DNA of 64,000 nucleotides. It comes from an uncultured Bacteroides sp. (GTDB lineage: Bacteria; Bacteroidota; Bacteroidia; Bacteroidales; Bacteroidaceae). The stretch lies in assembly GCA_949294185.1 (NCBI GenBank), contig CASFGA010000004.1, positions 62,001 through 126,000 of the forward strand, written 5' to 3'. The position numbers and the translations under genes are program-made. A model generated the notes under the pieces. That model worked only from the letters and a program-made list of their open reading frames with translations, made no database searches and was not told where the DNA came from. Below, piece after piece: positions 34,432-42,970 of this stretch (positions within the stretch are counted from its first letter, which is position 1; every line of letters starts with the position of its first letter).

Positions 34432-35529
34432 ATGAATATGGATAGTTTGAAGAAAGCATTGTTCATTTTGGGACTTGCCGCAGTAAGCGGTTGCGGAGAG
34501 AAGAATACAGAAGCCGTCTGGACAGACGAGTTTCCGCAGATTGAGTATGCAGAACTGGCGGAGCATTCGCAGTTTGAGACGGATGAGATAAAGATGCCGG
34601 TGGAGATGGCCTTTGCAGGCGGGCGTTTGCTGTTTCGGAATTTCAGCGGGGAGCATTTCATATCCGTTTTTGATGCGGAGAAAGGAACTTTTTTGTCGGA
34701 CATGGCTCCGCGGGGCACGGGTCCGGACGAATTTCTGTTCGTCACCTCCATGTGCGGGCAGGGTGAAGGGCTCGGTCTCTACGACTCGAATTTAGGCAGG
34801 ATATTTCATGCGGAAAGCGCGGACGGGAGCTACGGCGACGCTTCCTATACTTCTATTCCTGTTCCGGTCGATTCCGCCCGTTTCTGCAGCCCGCTGGATG
34901 TCTTTCCGGTACGTGACGGCGTTTATTGCGTTTCGGGTCTGATAGACGGAGGCCGCTTTGTGCTCCTCGATTCAACAGCCACGGAAATCAGCCGCTTCGG
35001 CCGCTATCCGGAGCAGGACAAGCTGCTGAAGGATTTTTCTTACATCGCTTTAGGTTTTGGCTTTCAGGGAGTGAGGGCCTGCAATGCGTCGGGCGACCGC
35101 ATGGCCTTTGCCGACGGCATGGGAGCCGCTTTCCAGTTTTACGACCTTCACGATCTGAGCCGTCCCTCCCTGCTTTGCGAGCATGTCTATGTTCTTCCGG
35201 AGTTCAGAGACCTCTCGACGGAAGATTATCAGAGTGTGGGCTTCGTGAGAGACAAGAACGTGATAGGTGCGCTGGGTGTGCAGGGCTATCGGGACAAAGC
35301 CCTGATTCTGTATTCGGGCAATCCCTTCTCGAATGACAATGACTATAGCGGCAACAGTCTTCTGGTCTATGGATGGGACGGAGAGCCTGAGGCATTGGTG
35401 AAGCTGGACAGGAAATGCAAGCTGTTTGCCGTCGATGAAAAGAAAGGTCTGGGCTATTTCCTTTCTCAGGATGAAGACTATTCCTATGTGATTTATACGT
35501 TGGATTTGGCTTTTCTGAACAACATTTGA
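34432..35529 (+). CDS. BF3164-like beta-propeller lipoprotein
   Basis: 365 residues; signal ends AAVSGC (Cys21). APRGTGPDEF carries the shared motif near residue 97, very close to the motif of the copy at 40087 (GKSGQGPDEF). The protein ends with SQDEDYSYVIYTLDLAFL, a closing blade. It is 34 bases before the next gene and within the same apparent operon. Function unknown. Confidence 0.84.
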   Translation: MNMDSLKKALFILGLAAVSGCGEKNTEAVWTDEFPQIEYAELAEHSQFETDEIKMPVEMAFAGGRLLFRNFSGEHFISVFDAEKGTFLSDMAPRGTGPDEFLFVTSMCGQGEGLGLYDSNLGRIFHAESADGSYGDASYTSIPVPVDSARFCSPLDVFPVRDGVYCVSGLIDGGRFVLLDSTATEISRFGRYPEQDKLLKDFSYIALGFGFQGVRACNASGDRMAFADGMGAAFQFYDLHDLSRPSLLCEHVYVLPEFRDLSTEDYQSVGFVRDKNVIGALGVQGYRDKALILYSGNPFSNDNDYSGNSLLVYGWDGEPEALVKLDRKCKLFAVDEKKGLGYFLSQDEDYSYVIYTLDLAFLNNI

Positions 35530-35563
35530 AGCATTTTGATTGGAGTCTGAAAAAATAAGAGAT

Positions 35564-36745
35564 ATGAAAACGGGTATGAACAAGTCTTTTGTCTGGATAT
35601 TGATGGTTTGTCTGTCATTGGCATCGTGTGGCCATCGGCAGGACGACCGTTATGCGGTGGACTTGCAGGAGACGCCGGAACGAGTGTGTTATCCCTTGAG
35701 TGTGAACACGACGCTTTACATCAAGTCGCTGTCCGTGTTTACGGACGAGACCGGGCGTGAACATCTGGTTTTTATGAGCAACAACGAACCGGAACTCTAT
35801 ATTTACGGCCTGAAAAGCCGGAGTCTGGAAAAGACAGTCCGGTATCACCGCGAGGGTGCCGACGGGGTAGGACCCAAGGCCGGCGGTTTTCTGATGGCGG
35901 ACTGGGACGAAATCTATCTGCCCAGCCTGTATATGCCGGAGATAGCCAGGATAGACACGGCGGGTCATAAGCTGAAGGAGCTTCAGTTTGTTTCTTCAGA
36001 GGAGGAGTTTCCGTTTATCATGACCCGTTCCGTAACGGGTTTTCCGATGCTGCGGCTAGGTGGAAAGCTTTATTGCATGCAGTTGCCCAATCCGCGCCTT
36101 GGCGGAAAAATGACGATGGACAGCCCTGTAGGGATGAAGGTGGACATGGAGAGCGGCGAGGCAGAAGCCTTGCCCTTCTGCTATCCTCCGTCCCTGTGTC
36201 GCGAGAGCGGCGCTCCCGCCTTGGGGATAGAATCGAGGGTGAGCCGCTGCTTTAACGGGAAGGAGTTTGTCTATTCGTTCGCCTTCGACGAAGACCTTTA
36301 TGTCGTGTCGGAAGACCACCGGCAGGTGCGACGCGTCCCGGCACGCAGCCGGTATGCGGACAAGGTTTCGATGCCCGACAAGGTTCCCACCGACCTGACA
36401 TTGGCTGCCAAGATGATGTGTGAGCTTCCCTTCTATGGCGATGTCGTGTATGACAGATTCCGTGAGGTGTATTACCGGATTGCCTATCCGCGTGAAGACC
36501 TGGAGCTTACGGAGAGTTTTGTGGACTTGTGGCAGTCCGGGCGGAGCCGTTTCTCCGTCATCGTGCTGGACAAGGATTTCCAAATCATCGGCGAGACGAT
36601 GCTTCCTGCGAACCGTTACCGTTCCGACCTGTATTATGTGGCATCCGACGGATTCTACATCAGCGACAGCCATTACAAGAGTCCGGACTACGACGAGGAT
36701 TCGTTGGGCTTCCGCCGGTTTGTCGTTGACAAGATAAAAAGATGA
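35564..36745 (+). CDS. Divergent beta-propeller-like lipoprotein
   Basis: 393 residues from ATG 35564; ATG 35576 is possible and the TTG at 35540 is less likely. Lipobox LSLASC (Cys22). The signature is degenerate: HREGADGVGPKAGG replaces the usual G-x-GP-x-E run, so glycine-proline is kept but the acidic residue is lost. Length and strand pattern still fit the lipoprotein set. It stands directly before the transglutaminase-like gene, with 35 bases between. Confidence 0.78.
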   Translation: MKTGMNKSFVWILMVCLSLASCGHRQDDRYAVDLQETPERVCYPLSVNTTLYIKSLSVFTDETGREHLVFMSNNEPELYIYGLKSRSLEKTVRYHREGADGVGPKAGGFLMADWDEIYLPSLYMPEIARIDTAGHKLKELQFVSSEEEFPFIMTRSVTGFPMLRLGGKLYCMQLPNPRLGGKMTMDSPVGMKVDMESGEAEALPFCYPPSLCRESGAPALGIESRVSRCFNGKEFVYSFAFDEDLYVVSEDHRQVRRVPARSRYADKVSMPDKVPTDLTLAAKMMCELPFYGDVVYDRFREVYYRIAYPREDLELTESFVDLWQSGRSRFSVIVLDKDFQIIGETMLPANRYRSDLYYVASDGFYISDSHYKSPDYDEDSLGFRRFVVDKIKR

Positions 36746-36780
36746 TTGCAGTAACCTTATTTAAAAGATAGAAAAAGACG

Positions 36781-38685
36781 ATGCGGAACAGTTGGATAAT
36801 TTTGTTGGTAATCGGGATGATGGTTGCCTGTACACCTCAGTCGAGCTGTCTGGAGCAGGCGCTGGAGTTTGCGGGCGGGAATAGAGAGGAGCTGCTGAAG
36901 GTGCTGCGCCATTATGAAGGGGACACGCTGAAGCTGCGGGCGGCGCAGTTTCTGATAGAGAACATGCCGCACCGTTATTTCTACCGTCAGGGAGGGGAGA
37001 TGGACAGTGTGAAGCGGGTGCGTACATACAGCAATTCGTTCGGCCAGATTGCTCCGGAGCGTTACCGCCGGTGGGAAGGATACACTTATCAGCATCTTCC
37101 CAAGATTTATGACGCGCAGGTGATCACCGCCGATTATCTCATCCGCAACATTGACCATGCCTTCGCGATGTGGCGCAAGCGTCCGTGGAACCGGAATCTC
37201 TCATTCGATGACTTTTGTGAATATCTGCTGCCTTACCGCATCGGCGACGAACCGCTGGAAGAATGGCGCGAACTGTATGAAGCCGACTTCCGTCACCTGC
37301 TTGATTCGGTATATACGGGCAGTGATGTGGTGGCAGCCACGGAGACGATAAGCCGTTATCTGCTGAAACCCGTATTCATTTACAGCAACGACTTCAATCC
37401 GCCTTTGCCTCACGTGGGGGCGCGCTATCTTTTCGAGCACCGTTTCGGAACCTGTCGGGATGCAGCCGACATTATGGTATATGCTTTCCGCTCCATCGGC
37501 ATACCCTGCGTGGAGGATATGGATATCCGGGGAAACCATGTATGGGTGGCAATCCGCGATACTACGGGACATGACGCACGCATCTGGTATATCAACGGCC
37601 CTACCGAGCGGGGGACACTCGACACGCGGGGCTACAAGCGGGGCAAGGTGTTCCGTGAAACCTATGGCTTCCAGCGGGAAAGGGTGGAGCGGTTCGGGAG
37701 AAAAGAACTGGAGCACGTTCCTTCCTTGTTCTATCATCCTTATCTGAAGGATGTCAGTGCGGAATATTATCCGGATACGCTGCGCATGAATGTGGATGCC
37801 GCCGACGGCCAACTGCGCTATATGGCTTACTTTTATGACGGAAGGTGGTGGCCGTGTGCTTGTTCGCGCGTTTCGGGCGGAAGGATGACCGTGCCCAACC
37901 TCGAGTCCGGCATGATTTATCTGCCGATGACTTACGAAGACGGCAGATATGCTCCGGCAGGATATCCGGTATGGTTTGGGGGGAAGGAAGTCCGCCCTTT
38001 GCAGCCGGATACCCTGCATCGGGAAAAGGTGCGCCTGTGGCGCAAGTATCCTTATTATCCGTGGATACGGAGTCATGTGAAACGGATTGCCGGAAGCCGT
38101 TTCGAGGGCAGTCTGACGCGCGACTTTCGTCAGGCAGAATTGCTTTATGCCGTAAGCGATACGCCGCGCATTGCATACAACCGGGTTGACTTGGCCGTAC
38201 CCGTACCGTGCCGTTTTGTCCGCCTGAAAGCTCCGGCCGGCAGGCAGGCCGAAGTGGCGGAAATTGCGGTTTACTCCGGCGGCAGGAAGATTGAGCCGGT
38301 CGCGCTGAATGGCAGCGAGCCGGAGTGTGGCAATCTGATTGTGTCACGCAGGAATGCGGCCGATGGAAATCCGCTGACCTACTTCACTTCCGAGGCGGAG
38401 GGCGGTGAACTTATTTTGGATTTGGGCGCGACAGTGGCGGTAGACCGCCTTGATTTCATGCCCCGCAACGATGACAATTTCATCCGCCCGGGCGATCTTT
38501 ACGAACTGCTTTATCATGCCGGAGCGGAGGAATGGAAAAGCGTCGGCCGGACGGTGGCAGACACTACGTTTATAGAGGCGGATGTCCCTGCCGGTGCGTT
38601 GCTCTGGCTGAGAGACCTGACACGGGGAAGGGAAGAGCATGTGTTTTTTATGGAGAACGGGAAGCAGAAGTTCCCGATATTTTGA
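36781..38685 (+). CDS. Transglutaminase-like lipoprotein with discoidin-like C-terminus
   Basis: 634 residues; lipobox MMVAC (Cys17). A transglutaminase-like papain-fold domain is visible, with Cys225 in FGTCRDAAD, His253 in GNHVWVAI and a candidate third residue Asp265. The last 150 residues (after about 475) look like a beta-sandwich of the discoidin/F5-8C kind. In bacteria such domains may act as proteases, cross-linking enzymes or peptide-bond transfer enzymes. Its place between propeller lipoproteins and a signal peptidase suggests processing or cross-linking of exported peptides, which is inference. It ends 5 bases before the next start. Confidence 0.85.
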   Translation: MRNSWIILLVIGMMVACTPQSSCLEQALEFAGGNREELLKVLRHYEGDTLKLRAAQFLIENMPHRYFYRQGGEMDSVKRVRTYSNSFGQIAPERYRRWEGYTYQHLPKIYDAQVITADYLIRNIDHAFAMWRKRPWNRNLSFDDFCEYLLPYRIGDEPLEEWRELYEADFRHLLDSVYTGSDVVAATETISRYLLKPVFIYSNDFNPPLPHVGARYLFEHRFGTCRDAADIMVYAFRSIGIPCVEDMDIRGNHVWVAIRDTTGHDARIWYINGPTERGTLDTRGYKRGKVFRETYGFQRERVERFGRKELEHVPSLFYHPYLKDVSAEYYPDTLRMNVDAADGQLRYMAYFYDGRWWPCACSRVSGGRMTVPNLESGMIYLPMTYEDGRYAPAGYPVWFGGKEVRPLQPDTLHREKVRLWRKYPYYPWIRSHVKRIAGSRFEGSLTRDFRQAELLYAVSDTPRIAYNRVDLAVPVPCRFVRLKAPAGRQAEVAEIAVYSGGRKIEPVALNGSEPECGNLIVSRRNAADGNPLTYFTSEAEGGELILDLGATVAVDRLDFMPRNDDNFIRPGDLYELLYHAGAEEWKSVGRTVADTTFIEADVPAGALLWLRDLTRGREEHVFFMENGKQKFPIF

Positions 38686-38690
38686 GCAAG

Positions 38691-39623
38691 ATGATGAAGA
38701 AGGACTGGATAAAGCGGATTTGCATAGGCGGACGGAAGTTTTTGCCGCTGCTCGGCAGAGCGGGGGCCGTGGCCATAATCTGTTATGCTGCTTGGATTGT
38801 GCTGCGCATCGTGATGCAGGTGTTTGTGTTTGCCTCGTTCTCCATCCCGTCCGATTCGATGGAGCCGACGCTTCGTCCGGGCGACTATGTGGTGGTGAAC
38901 AAGCTGCTGAAGGGGGCGCGCCTGTTCGACATAGAGGATGCCGCGGTACACCGTCCTTTTCGGATAAGGCGGCTGCCGGGACTGGAGGAGTTTCGCCGGG
39001 GGGATGTACTGGTGTTCAACTTCCCTTATCCGGAGCGGTGGGACAGCATCGGCTTCGATGTGATGCTTTATTACGTGAAACGGTGCATCGCCGTGCCGGG
39101 AGATACGGTGGAGATAAGGGACGCCCGTTACCGGGTGCGCGGTGTAACCGGAGGATTGGGCAACGAAAATTCGCAGATGAGACTGGCAAACATGCTTGCC
39201 ATGGAGGGCGGCGTGCAGGAGATGATACGTGCCAACAGCTATTATGCCTTTCCCGGCGATTCCGCGCTGGGATGGAATATCCGTGAGTTCGGGCCGCTCT
39301 ATGTGCCAGCCCGCGGTGATTCGGTGCGTTTGGACAGTCTGCACTACAAGCTCTACCGCAATCTGATAGAGTGGGAACAGCGCGGCAGGCTGAGTTGCCG
39401 CGACGGGCGTTTCTACTTGGACGGCAGGGAGGTGACGGGCTACCGCTTCCGCGAGAACTATTACTTTATGGGAGGCGACAACTGCTTCAATTCGCAGGAC
39501 TCGCGCTACTGGGGTCTGCTTCCCGAATGCTATATCGTGGGAAAGGCAGTCAGGATATGGAAGTCGGAAAACCGCTTTACGGGCGACATAAACTGGGAGA
39601 GAGTGTGGAAAAAGATAGATTGA
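38691..39623 (+). CDS. Signal peptidase I (dedicated, locus-encoded)
   Basis: 310 residues from ATG 38691; the frame is open from 38532 inside the previous gene, but this start gives the expected short cytoplasmic segment and single membrane helix (about 24-46). Catalytic Ser56 (SDSMEPT) and Lys130 (YYVKRCIAVPGD) form the Ser-Lys dyad, and box E is GGDNCFNSQDSRYWG at 261-275. A long insertion separates the Lys box from box E. It is translated right after the transglutaminase-like gene and precedes an NVEALA gene. It may be a second, specialised leader peptidase rather than the cell's housekeeping lepB, since its neighbours are all accessory exported proteins. Confidence 0.92.
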   Translation: MMKKDWIKRICIGGRKFLPLLGRAGAVAIICYAAWIVLRIVMQVFVFASFSIPSDSMEPTLRPGDYVVVNKLLKGARLFDIEDAAVHRPFRIRRLPGLEEFRRGDVLVFNFPYPERWDSIGFDVMLYYVKRCIAVPGDTVEIRDARYRVRGVTGGLGNENSQMRLANMLAMEGGVQEMIRANSYYAFPGDSALGWNIREFGPLYVPARGDSVRLDSLHYKLYRNLIEWEQRGRLSCRDGRFYLDGREVTGYRFRENYYFMGGDNCFNSQDSRYWGLLPECYIVGKAVRIWKSENRFTGDINWERVWKKID

Positions 39624-39710
39624 AAAAACAGATTGGTCCGTTAATTTTAGAGAAAGGATGTTGTGGCAGAGAGGTAATGTTATAGGTTCGGAGACGGATA
39701 AATCGGAGAT

Positions 39711-39731
39711 TCGCCGCTTCATAGAGAGACA
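39711..39731 (+). promoter_or_regulatory. Conserved element upstream of NVEALA copy 4
   Basis: TCGCCGCTTCATAGAGAGAC and one more base, related to the elements at 26252 and 27838 (GCCGCTTC core identical to copy 2). Confidence 0.4.
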
Positions 39732-39767
39732 AGAGACTATTGATTAATGTGAAAAAACAAAGAAACC

Positions 39768-40001
39768 ATGAAAAAAAACATTTTGAAAGTGGCTGTTGTG
39801 GCCGCCGTTGCCTTTGTTGCAGGATATGCAACTTATAATGCACAAAAAACAGAAGTAGTATCTGATTTGGTGATGGAGAATGTAGAAGCGTTGGCTACGG
39901 GAGAAGTGATAGTCGGCCCGTGGTATTGTGCAGGTTCAGGGTACTGTTTTGATACAGAAACGGGGACTTTGTGGACTGGAGTTAAATATTATTTTCCTTA
40001 A
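39768..40001 (+). CDS. NVEALA-family secreted small protein, copy 4
   Basis: 77 residues. Basic start, export segment at about 7-20 (VAVVAAVAFVAGYATYN), leader motif MENVEALATGE, and a C-terminal part with two cysteines five apart (YCAGSGYC). The leader resembles copies 2 and 3 in plan (AGYxxYNxQK) but is clearly diverged, and the C-terminus is unrelated to all others. It is followed by a perfect 19-bp hairpin and then a beta-propeller lipoprotein, the same order as copies 2 and 3. Confidence 0.88.
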   Translation: MKKNILKVAVVAAVAFVAGYATYNAQKTEVVSDLVMENVEALATGEVIVGPWYCAGSGYCFDTETGTLWTGVKYYFP

Positions 40002-40031
40002 TAAGGATAGAAATTAAAAAATAAACACCAT

Positions 40032-40070
40032 CATCCAGGATGTCAAAATGACATTTTGACATCCTGGATG
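40032..40070. terminator. Perfect 19-bp inverted repeat between NVEALA copy 4 and its lipoprotein
   Basis: CATCCAGGATGTCAAAATG (40032-40050) and its exact complement (40052-40070) are separated by one base. It could act as a partial terminator, an mRNA stability structure or a DNA site; no T-run follows it. Position matches the hairpins after copies 2 and 3 although the sequence is unrelated. Confidence 0.7.
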
Positions 40071-40086
40071 GTAAATATGAAAAGCA

Positions 40087-41106
40087 ATGAAATATAAATA
40101 CCATATAGGACTTTTGTTTACGGTGCTGTTGACTTCATGCTATCCGGACATATCAAGGAAAACGGAAGAAATCTCTTTGCATCATCAGGTGATATTGGGA
40201 GAAAACGAACTGCTGTTGAATAAGGTGAAGGATATTTCATGGGTGAACGATTCGGTGTTGGTCATTTTGGATACTAATAATGAAAGACTGTTTCATGTTG
40301 TTGATGTCCGTCATCGGACTGTTTGGGGAGAATACGGCAAATCGGGGCAAGGGCCGGACGAATTTTTGTTCCTGTCCTCGCTTCATTCGGATAAGGATGG
40401 AAATTTGGTTTTGTATGATGCAAACAGACGCGAGAGCTTTATAGGCGAAGGTTATGATGGGGGAGAAGGCATGTCCTTTCTTTCACTGTTTAAGTCAGAT
40501 TCTTTGTTCCACATTGAATTGCTTCCGGTGAACGGCGGGTTTGTTGCTTCCGGCCGTTATGATGCCCACCGTTTTTATTTTTTGGATAAGTATGGAAGAG
40601 TGTTTTACCCTTTCGGGGAATATCCTTATCGGGATGAAGAGGAAAGAAAGGTCAGCGGATTTGTCCGTTCGGAAATCTATCAAGGCCGGTTGGCATCCGA
40701 TAAAAGAGGGAATCGGTTTGTGCAGGCCACCCTGCGTGCCAAGATACTGTCTTTTTATAAGTTGAATAAGAATGGGAATTGGGAGTGTGTAACTGAAAAC
40801 AAGGATTGTTTTCCTGATTACAAGTACGATTTGCCCGCATTGCCCTTGTCGTCTCCGGTCGGCTATTTGGATGTGTGTGCAGATGACAGGCAGGTATATG
40901 CCTTGTATTCAGGAAGAAACTATGAAGAAGCGTTTGACAGGGCTTTTTGCGGCTCTGTAGTTGAAGTGTATGATTGGAAAGGTGTGCTTTTGAAGAAGTA
41001 TCTGTTGGATATAGATGTGCAGGCCATAGACCTGTCGCGTGACGGAAACGGTTTGTACGCCATAGCTTACACTCCCGATCCGGCACTTGTCATGTTCTGT
41101 TTCTAA
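40087..41106 (+). CDS. BF3164-like beta-propeller lipoprotein
   Basis: 339 residues; signal MKYKYHIGLLFTVLLTSC (Cys18). GKSGQGPDEFLFLSSL is the shared motif near residue 90. The protein closes with GLYAIAYTPDPALVMFCF as the last strand. It is paired with NVEALA copy 4 across the palindrome. The ribosome-binding region lies just after the hairpin, so folding could affect its translation. Function unknown. Confidence 0.85.
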   Translation: MKYKYHIGLLFTVLLTSCYPDISRKTEEISLHHQVILGENELLLNKVKDISWVNDSVLVILDTNNERLFHVVDVRHRTVWGEYGKSGQGPDEFLFLSSLHSDKDGNLVLYDANRRESFIGEGYDGGEGMSFLSLFKSDSLFHIELLPVNGGFVASGRYDAHRFYFLDKYGRVFYPFGEYPYRDEEERKVSGFVRSEIYQGRLASDKRGNRFVQATLRAKILSFYKLNKNGNWECVTENKDCFPDYKYDLPALPLSSPVGYLDVCADDRQVYALYSGRNYEEAFDRAFCGSVVEVYDWKGVLLKKYLLDIDVQAIDLSRDGNGLYAIAYTPDPALVMFCF

Positions 41107-41231
41107 GATAAGAAAAAAGTAAAAGATATAACGATAAAAGGTTTGGGTATGAAAAGTTTTTGGCGCGGTGAAAGTCGTGTTGTGGAAATTGGAAAAAGAT
41201 AAACATTAAAATGAAAAAATAGGAATAAGGT

Positions 41232-42917
41232 ATGGAAAATGCTGGAATGAAAAAGTTTCTGTGGGAACTCTTCAAGCTGTTCTTGCGATGGCTGTGGGGA
41301 TATGCCGTATTGGTGCCCGTCGTGGCGATGGTGGGTGTAGTGTTTGTTTCGAGCCGGGGCGTGCCTCCCGACTTTCTGGCCGGACAATGGGCATGGTTGG
41401 GCAGGGCAGGCATGGCGGCGGGTCTGGTGCTTGTTGTACTGATTCTGGCGGACGATGAAAAGTTGAAGCGTCTGCCCGGGTTTGCCGTATGGACTCTGAT
41501 TGTGTTGGGCGGAGTGGAGGCGGTGCTCGGACTGCTTCAGGTGTTCGGACTGCGGGAGTCAAACCACGCACTGTTTACGCTGACCGGCAGTTTCTACAAT
41601 CCCGGCCCTTATTCCGGCTATCTGGCCCTGGTACTTCCGTTGGCCGTCAACGAGCTGATACGGTACAGTCTGTTGAAAGGACTGCCCTTTTACACGGCAT
41701 TGACCGTGACACTCCTCATCGTCTGCGTGCTTCCGGCGGGAATGAGCCGGGCGGCGTGGCTTGCAGCCGGCGTGTCGGTGGTATTCCTGCTTGACAGATG
41801 GTTGGGACTGCATCGCCTGTTTGTGCCTAAAGGATGGCGGGCGCGGTTGGTGGCGGCTGTCTGCCTGATTGTGATAGCGGCATCGGCGGCAGGCATGTAT
41901 CTGATGAAGAAGGATTCGGCGGACGGGCGGCTGCTTGTATGGAAGATATCCCTTTCTGAAGCCATGAAGCATCCGGTTGGCTGGATTGACGGCCGCACCT
42001 TCTCGGCGGTTTACGGTGAGGCGCAGGAGGAATATTTTTCTCGGAACGGATATACGGACGAGGAAGAACGTGTGGCGGAAGTGCCCGACTTTGCCTTCAA
42101 CGAATACATACAGGCATTTATGATGACAGGAATTTGGGGTCTGGCGGCTTTGCTGTTGGTATTGGGGGGAAGCCTGGCACTTTGCAGGCGTGAGAAGACA
42201 TTCGGCGTGTCGGGAGCTTTGCTCTCTGTCGGAATATTCGCCTTCTTCTCTTATCCTTTCCATATTCCGGCCATTGTGGCGGCGTTTGTCCTGCTGGTGA
42301 TTGTTGCCCTTACGGATTATTTTTATAAGGACGGCAAGGCCCGTTTTGATGTGAAATCAGGCATGGTGGTAGGTTATACTGCGATTATGGCGGGGGGGTT
42401 AAGCTTTTATTGTTTTATGCGGAATGAACTTGAAGTCCGCGATGTATCCAAATGGTCGCAGGCAAGGATGCTTTATAACACGGGTGCCTACAGTTCGGCC
42501 GTGGAAAGTTATCAGCAGCTGTATGGAATGGATGATAATGCCGACTATCGGTTCGAGCTTGCCCGCTCGCTTTACAAGACGGGATGCTATCAGCAGGCGA
42601 AAGATGTTCTGGAAAAAACGCTGTCTGATGTGAGCGGCGACCCAATGATACTGAACCTGATGGGAAGGAGTGAGCATGCAATGCAGGACTATGAACAGGC
42701 CGAAGAGTATTATCTCCGCTCCATTACCCGGGTACCGGGGCGGATTTATCCGTATTATCTGTTGGTAAAACTTTATGCCGACCCGGAATATTATCATCCG
42801 GACAAGTTGAAGCAGGCGGCCGATGTGGTCTTGAACAAAGAACCGAAAGTCATGTCTACAGCCATCAGGCAGATGCGCGAGGAAGTGCACGAGATATTAA
42901 AACAAAAAAATATATGA
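41232..42917 (+). CDS. O-antigen-ligase-like membrane protein with TPR tail
   Basis: 561 residues. About ten membrane helices (residues 10-385) include a large loop around residues 225-285 and a Wzy/WaaL-like pattern (GSFYNPGPYSGYLALVLP and MSRAAWLAAG). They are followed by a C-terminal stretch of about three tetratricopeptide repeats (about 400-555). By family, WaaL-type enzymes join glycan chains to lipid or protein carriers. In Bacteroidales such TPR-containing forms are often found away from LPS clusters. Its place here may mean glycosylation of exported peptides or lipoproteins, which is inference. ATG 41247 is an alternative start. Confidence 0.8.
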   Translation: MENAGMKKFLWELFKLFLRWLWGYAVLVPVVAMVGVVFVSSRGVPPDFLAGQWAWLGRAGMAAGLVLVVLILADDEKLKRLPGFAVWTLIVLGGVEAVLGLLQVFGLRESNHALFTLTGSFYNPGPYSGYLALVLPLAVNELIRYSLLKGLPFYTALTVTLLIVCVLPAGMSRAAWLAAGVSVVFLLDRWLGLHRLFVPKGWRARLVAAVCLIVIAASAAGMYLMKKDSADGRLLVWKISLSEAMKHPVGWIDGRTFSAVYGEAQEEYFSRNGYTDEEERVAEVPDFAFNEYIQAFMMTGIWGLAALLLVLGGSLALCRREKTFGVSGALLSVGIFAFFSYPFHIPAIVAAFVLLVIVALTDYFYKDGKARFDVKSGMVVGYTAIMAGGLSFYCFMRNELEVRDVSKWSQARMLYNTGAYSSAVESYQQLYGMDDNADYRFELARSLYKTGCYQQAKDVLEKTLSDVSGDPMILNLMGRSEHAMQDYEQAEEYYLRSITRVPGRIYPYYLLVKLYADPEYYHPDKLKQAADVVLNKEPKVMSTAIRQMREEVHEILKQKNI

Positions 42918-42944
42918 GAAAAGTGGGTGATAGAAGGAAAATGT

Positions 42945-42952
42945 TATTTTTG
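42945..42952 (+). promoter_or_regulatory. Candidate -7 promoter element of the RND export operon
   Basis: TATTTTTG, an exact consensus match, lying just past the end of the ligase gene and 18 bases before ATG 42971. It argues against the longer adaptor frame from 42914 and gives the export operon its own promoter. Confidence 0.65.
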
Positions 42953-42970
42953 CATCAAAAAGAACCGACT

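Noticed and set aside
38532..38690. N-terminal extension of the signal peptidase inside the transglutaminase gene
   Set aside because: The extension is a frame-shifted reading of the upstream gene; ATG 38691 follows its stop by 5 bases.
24966..40001. Reading the NVEALA genes as double-glycine bacteriocins with a C39 peptidase exporter
   Set aside because: No GG cleavage site of the classic type, and no peptidase-containing ABC transporter in the window.
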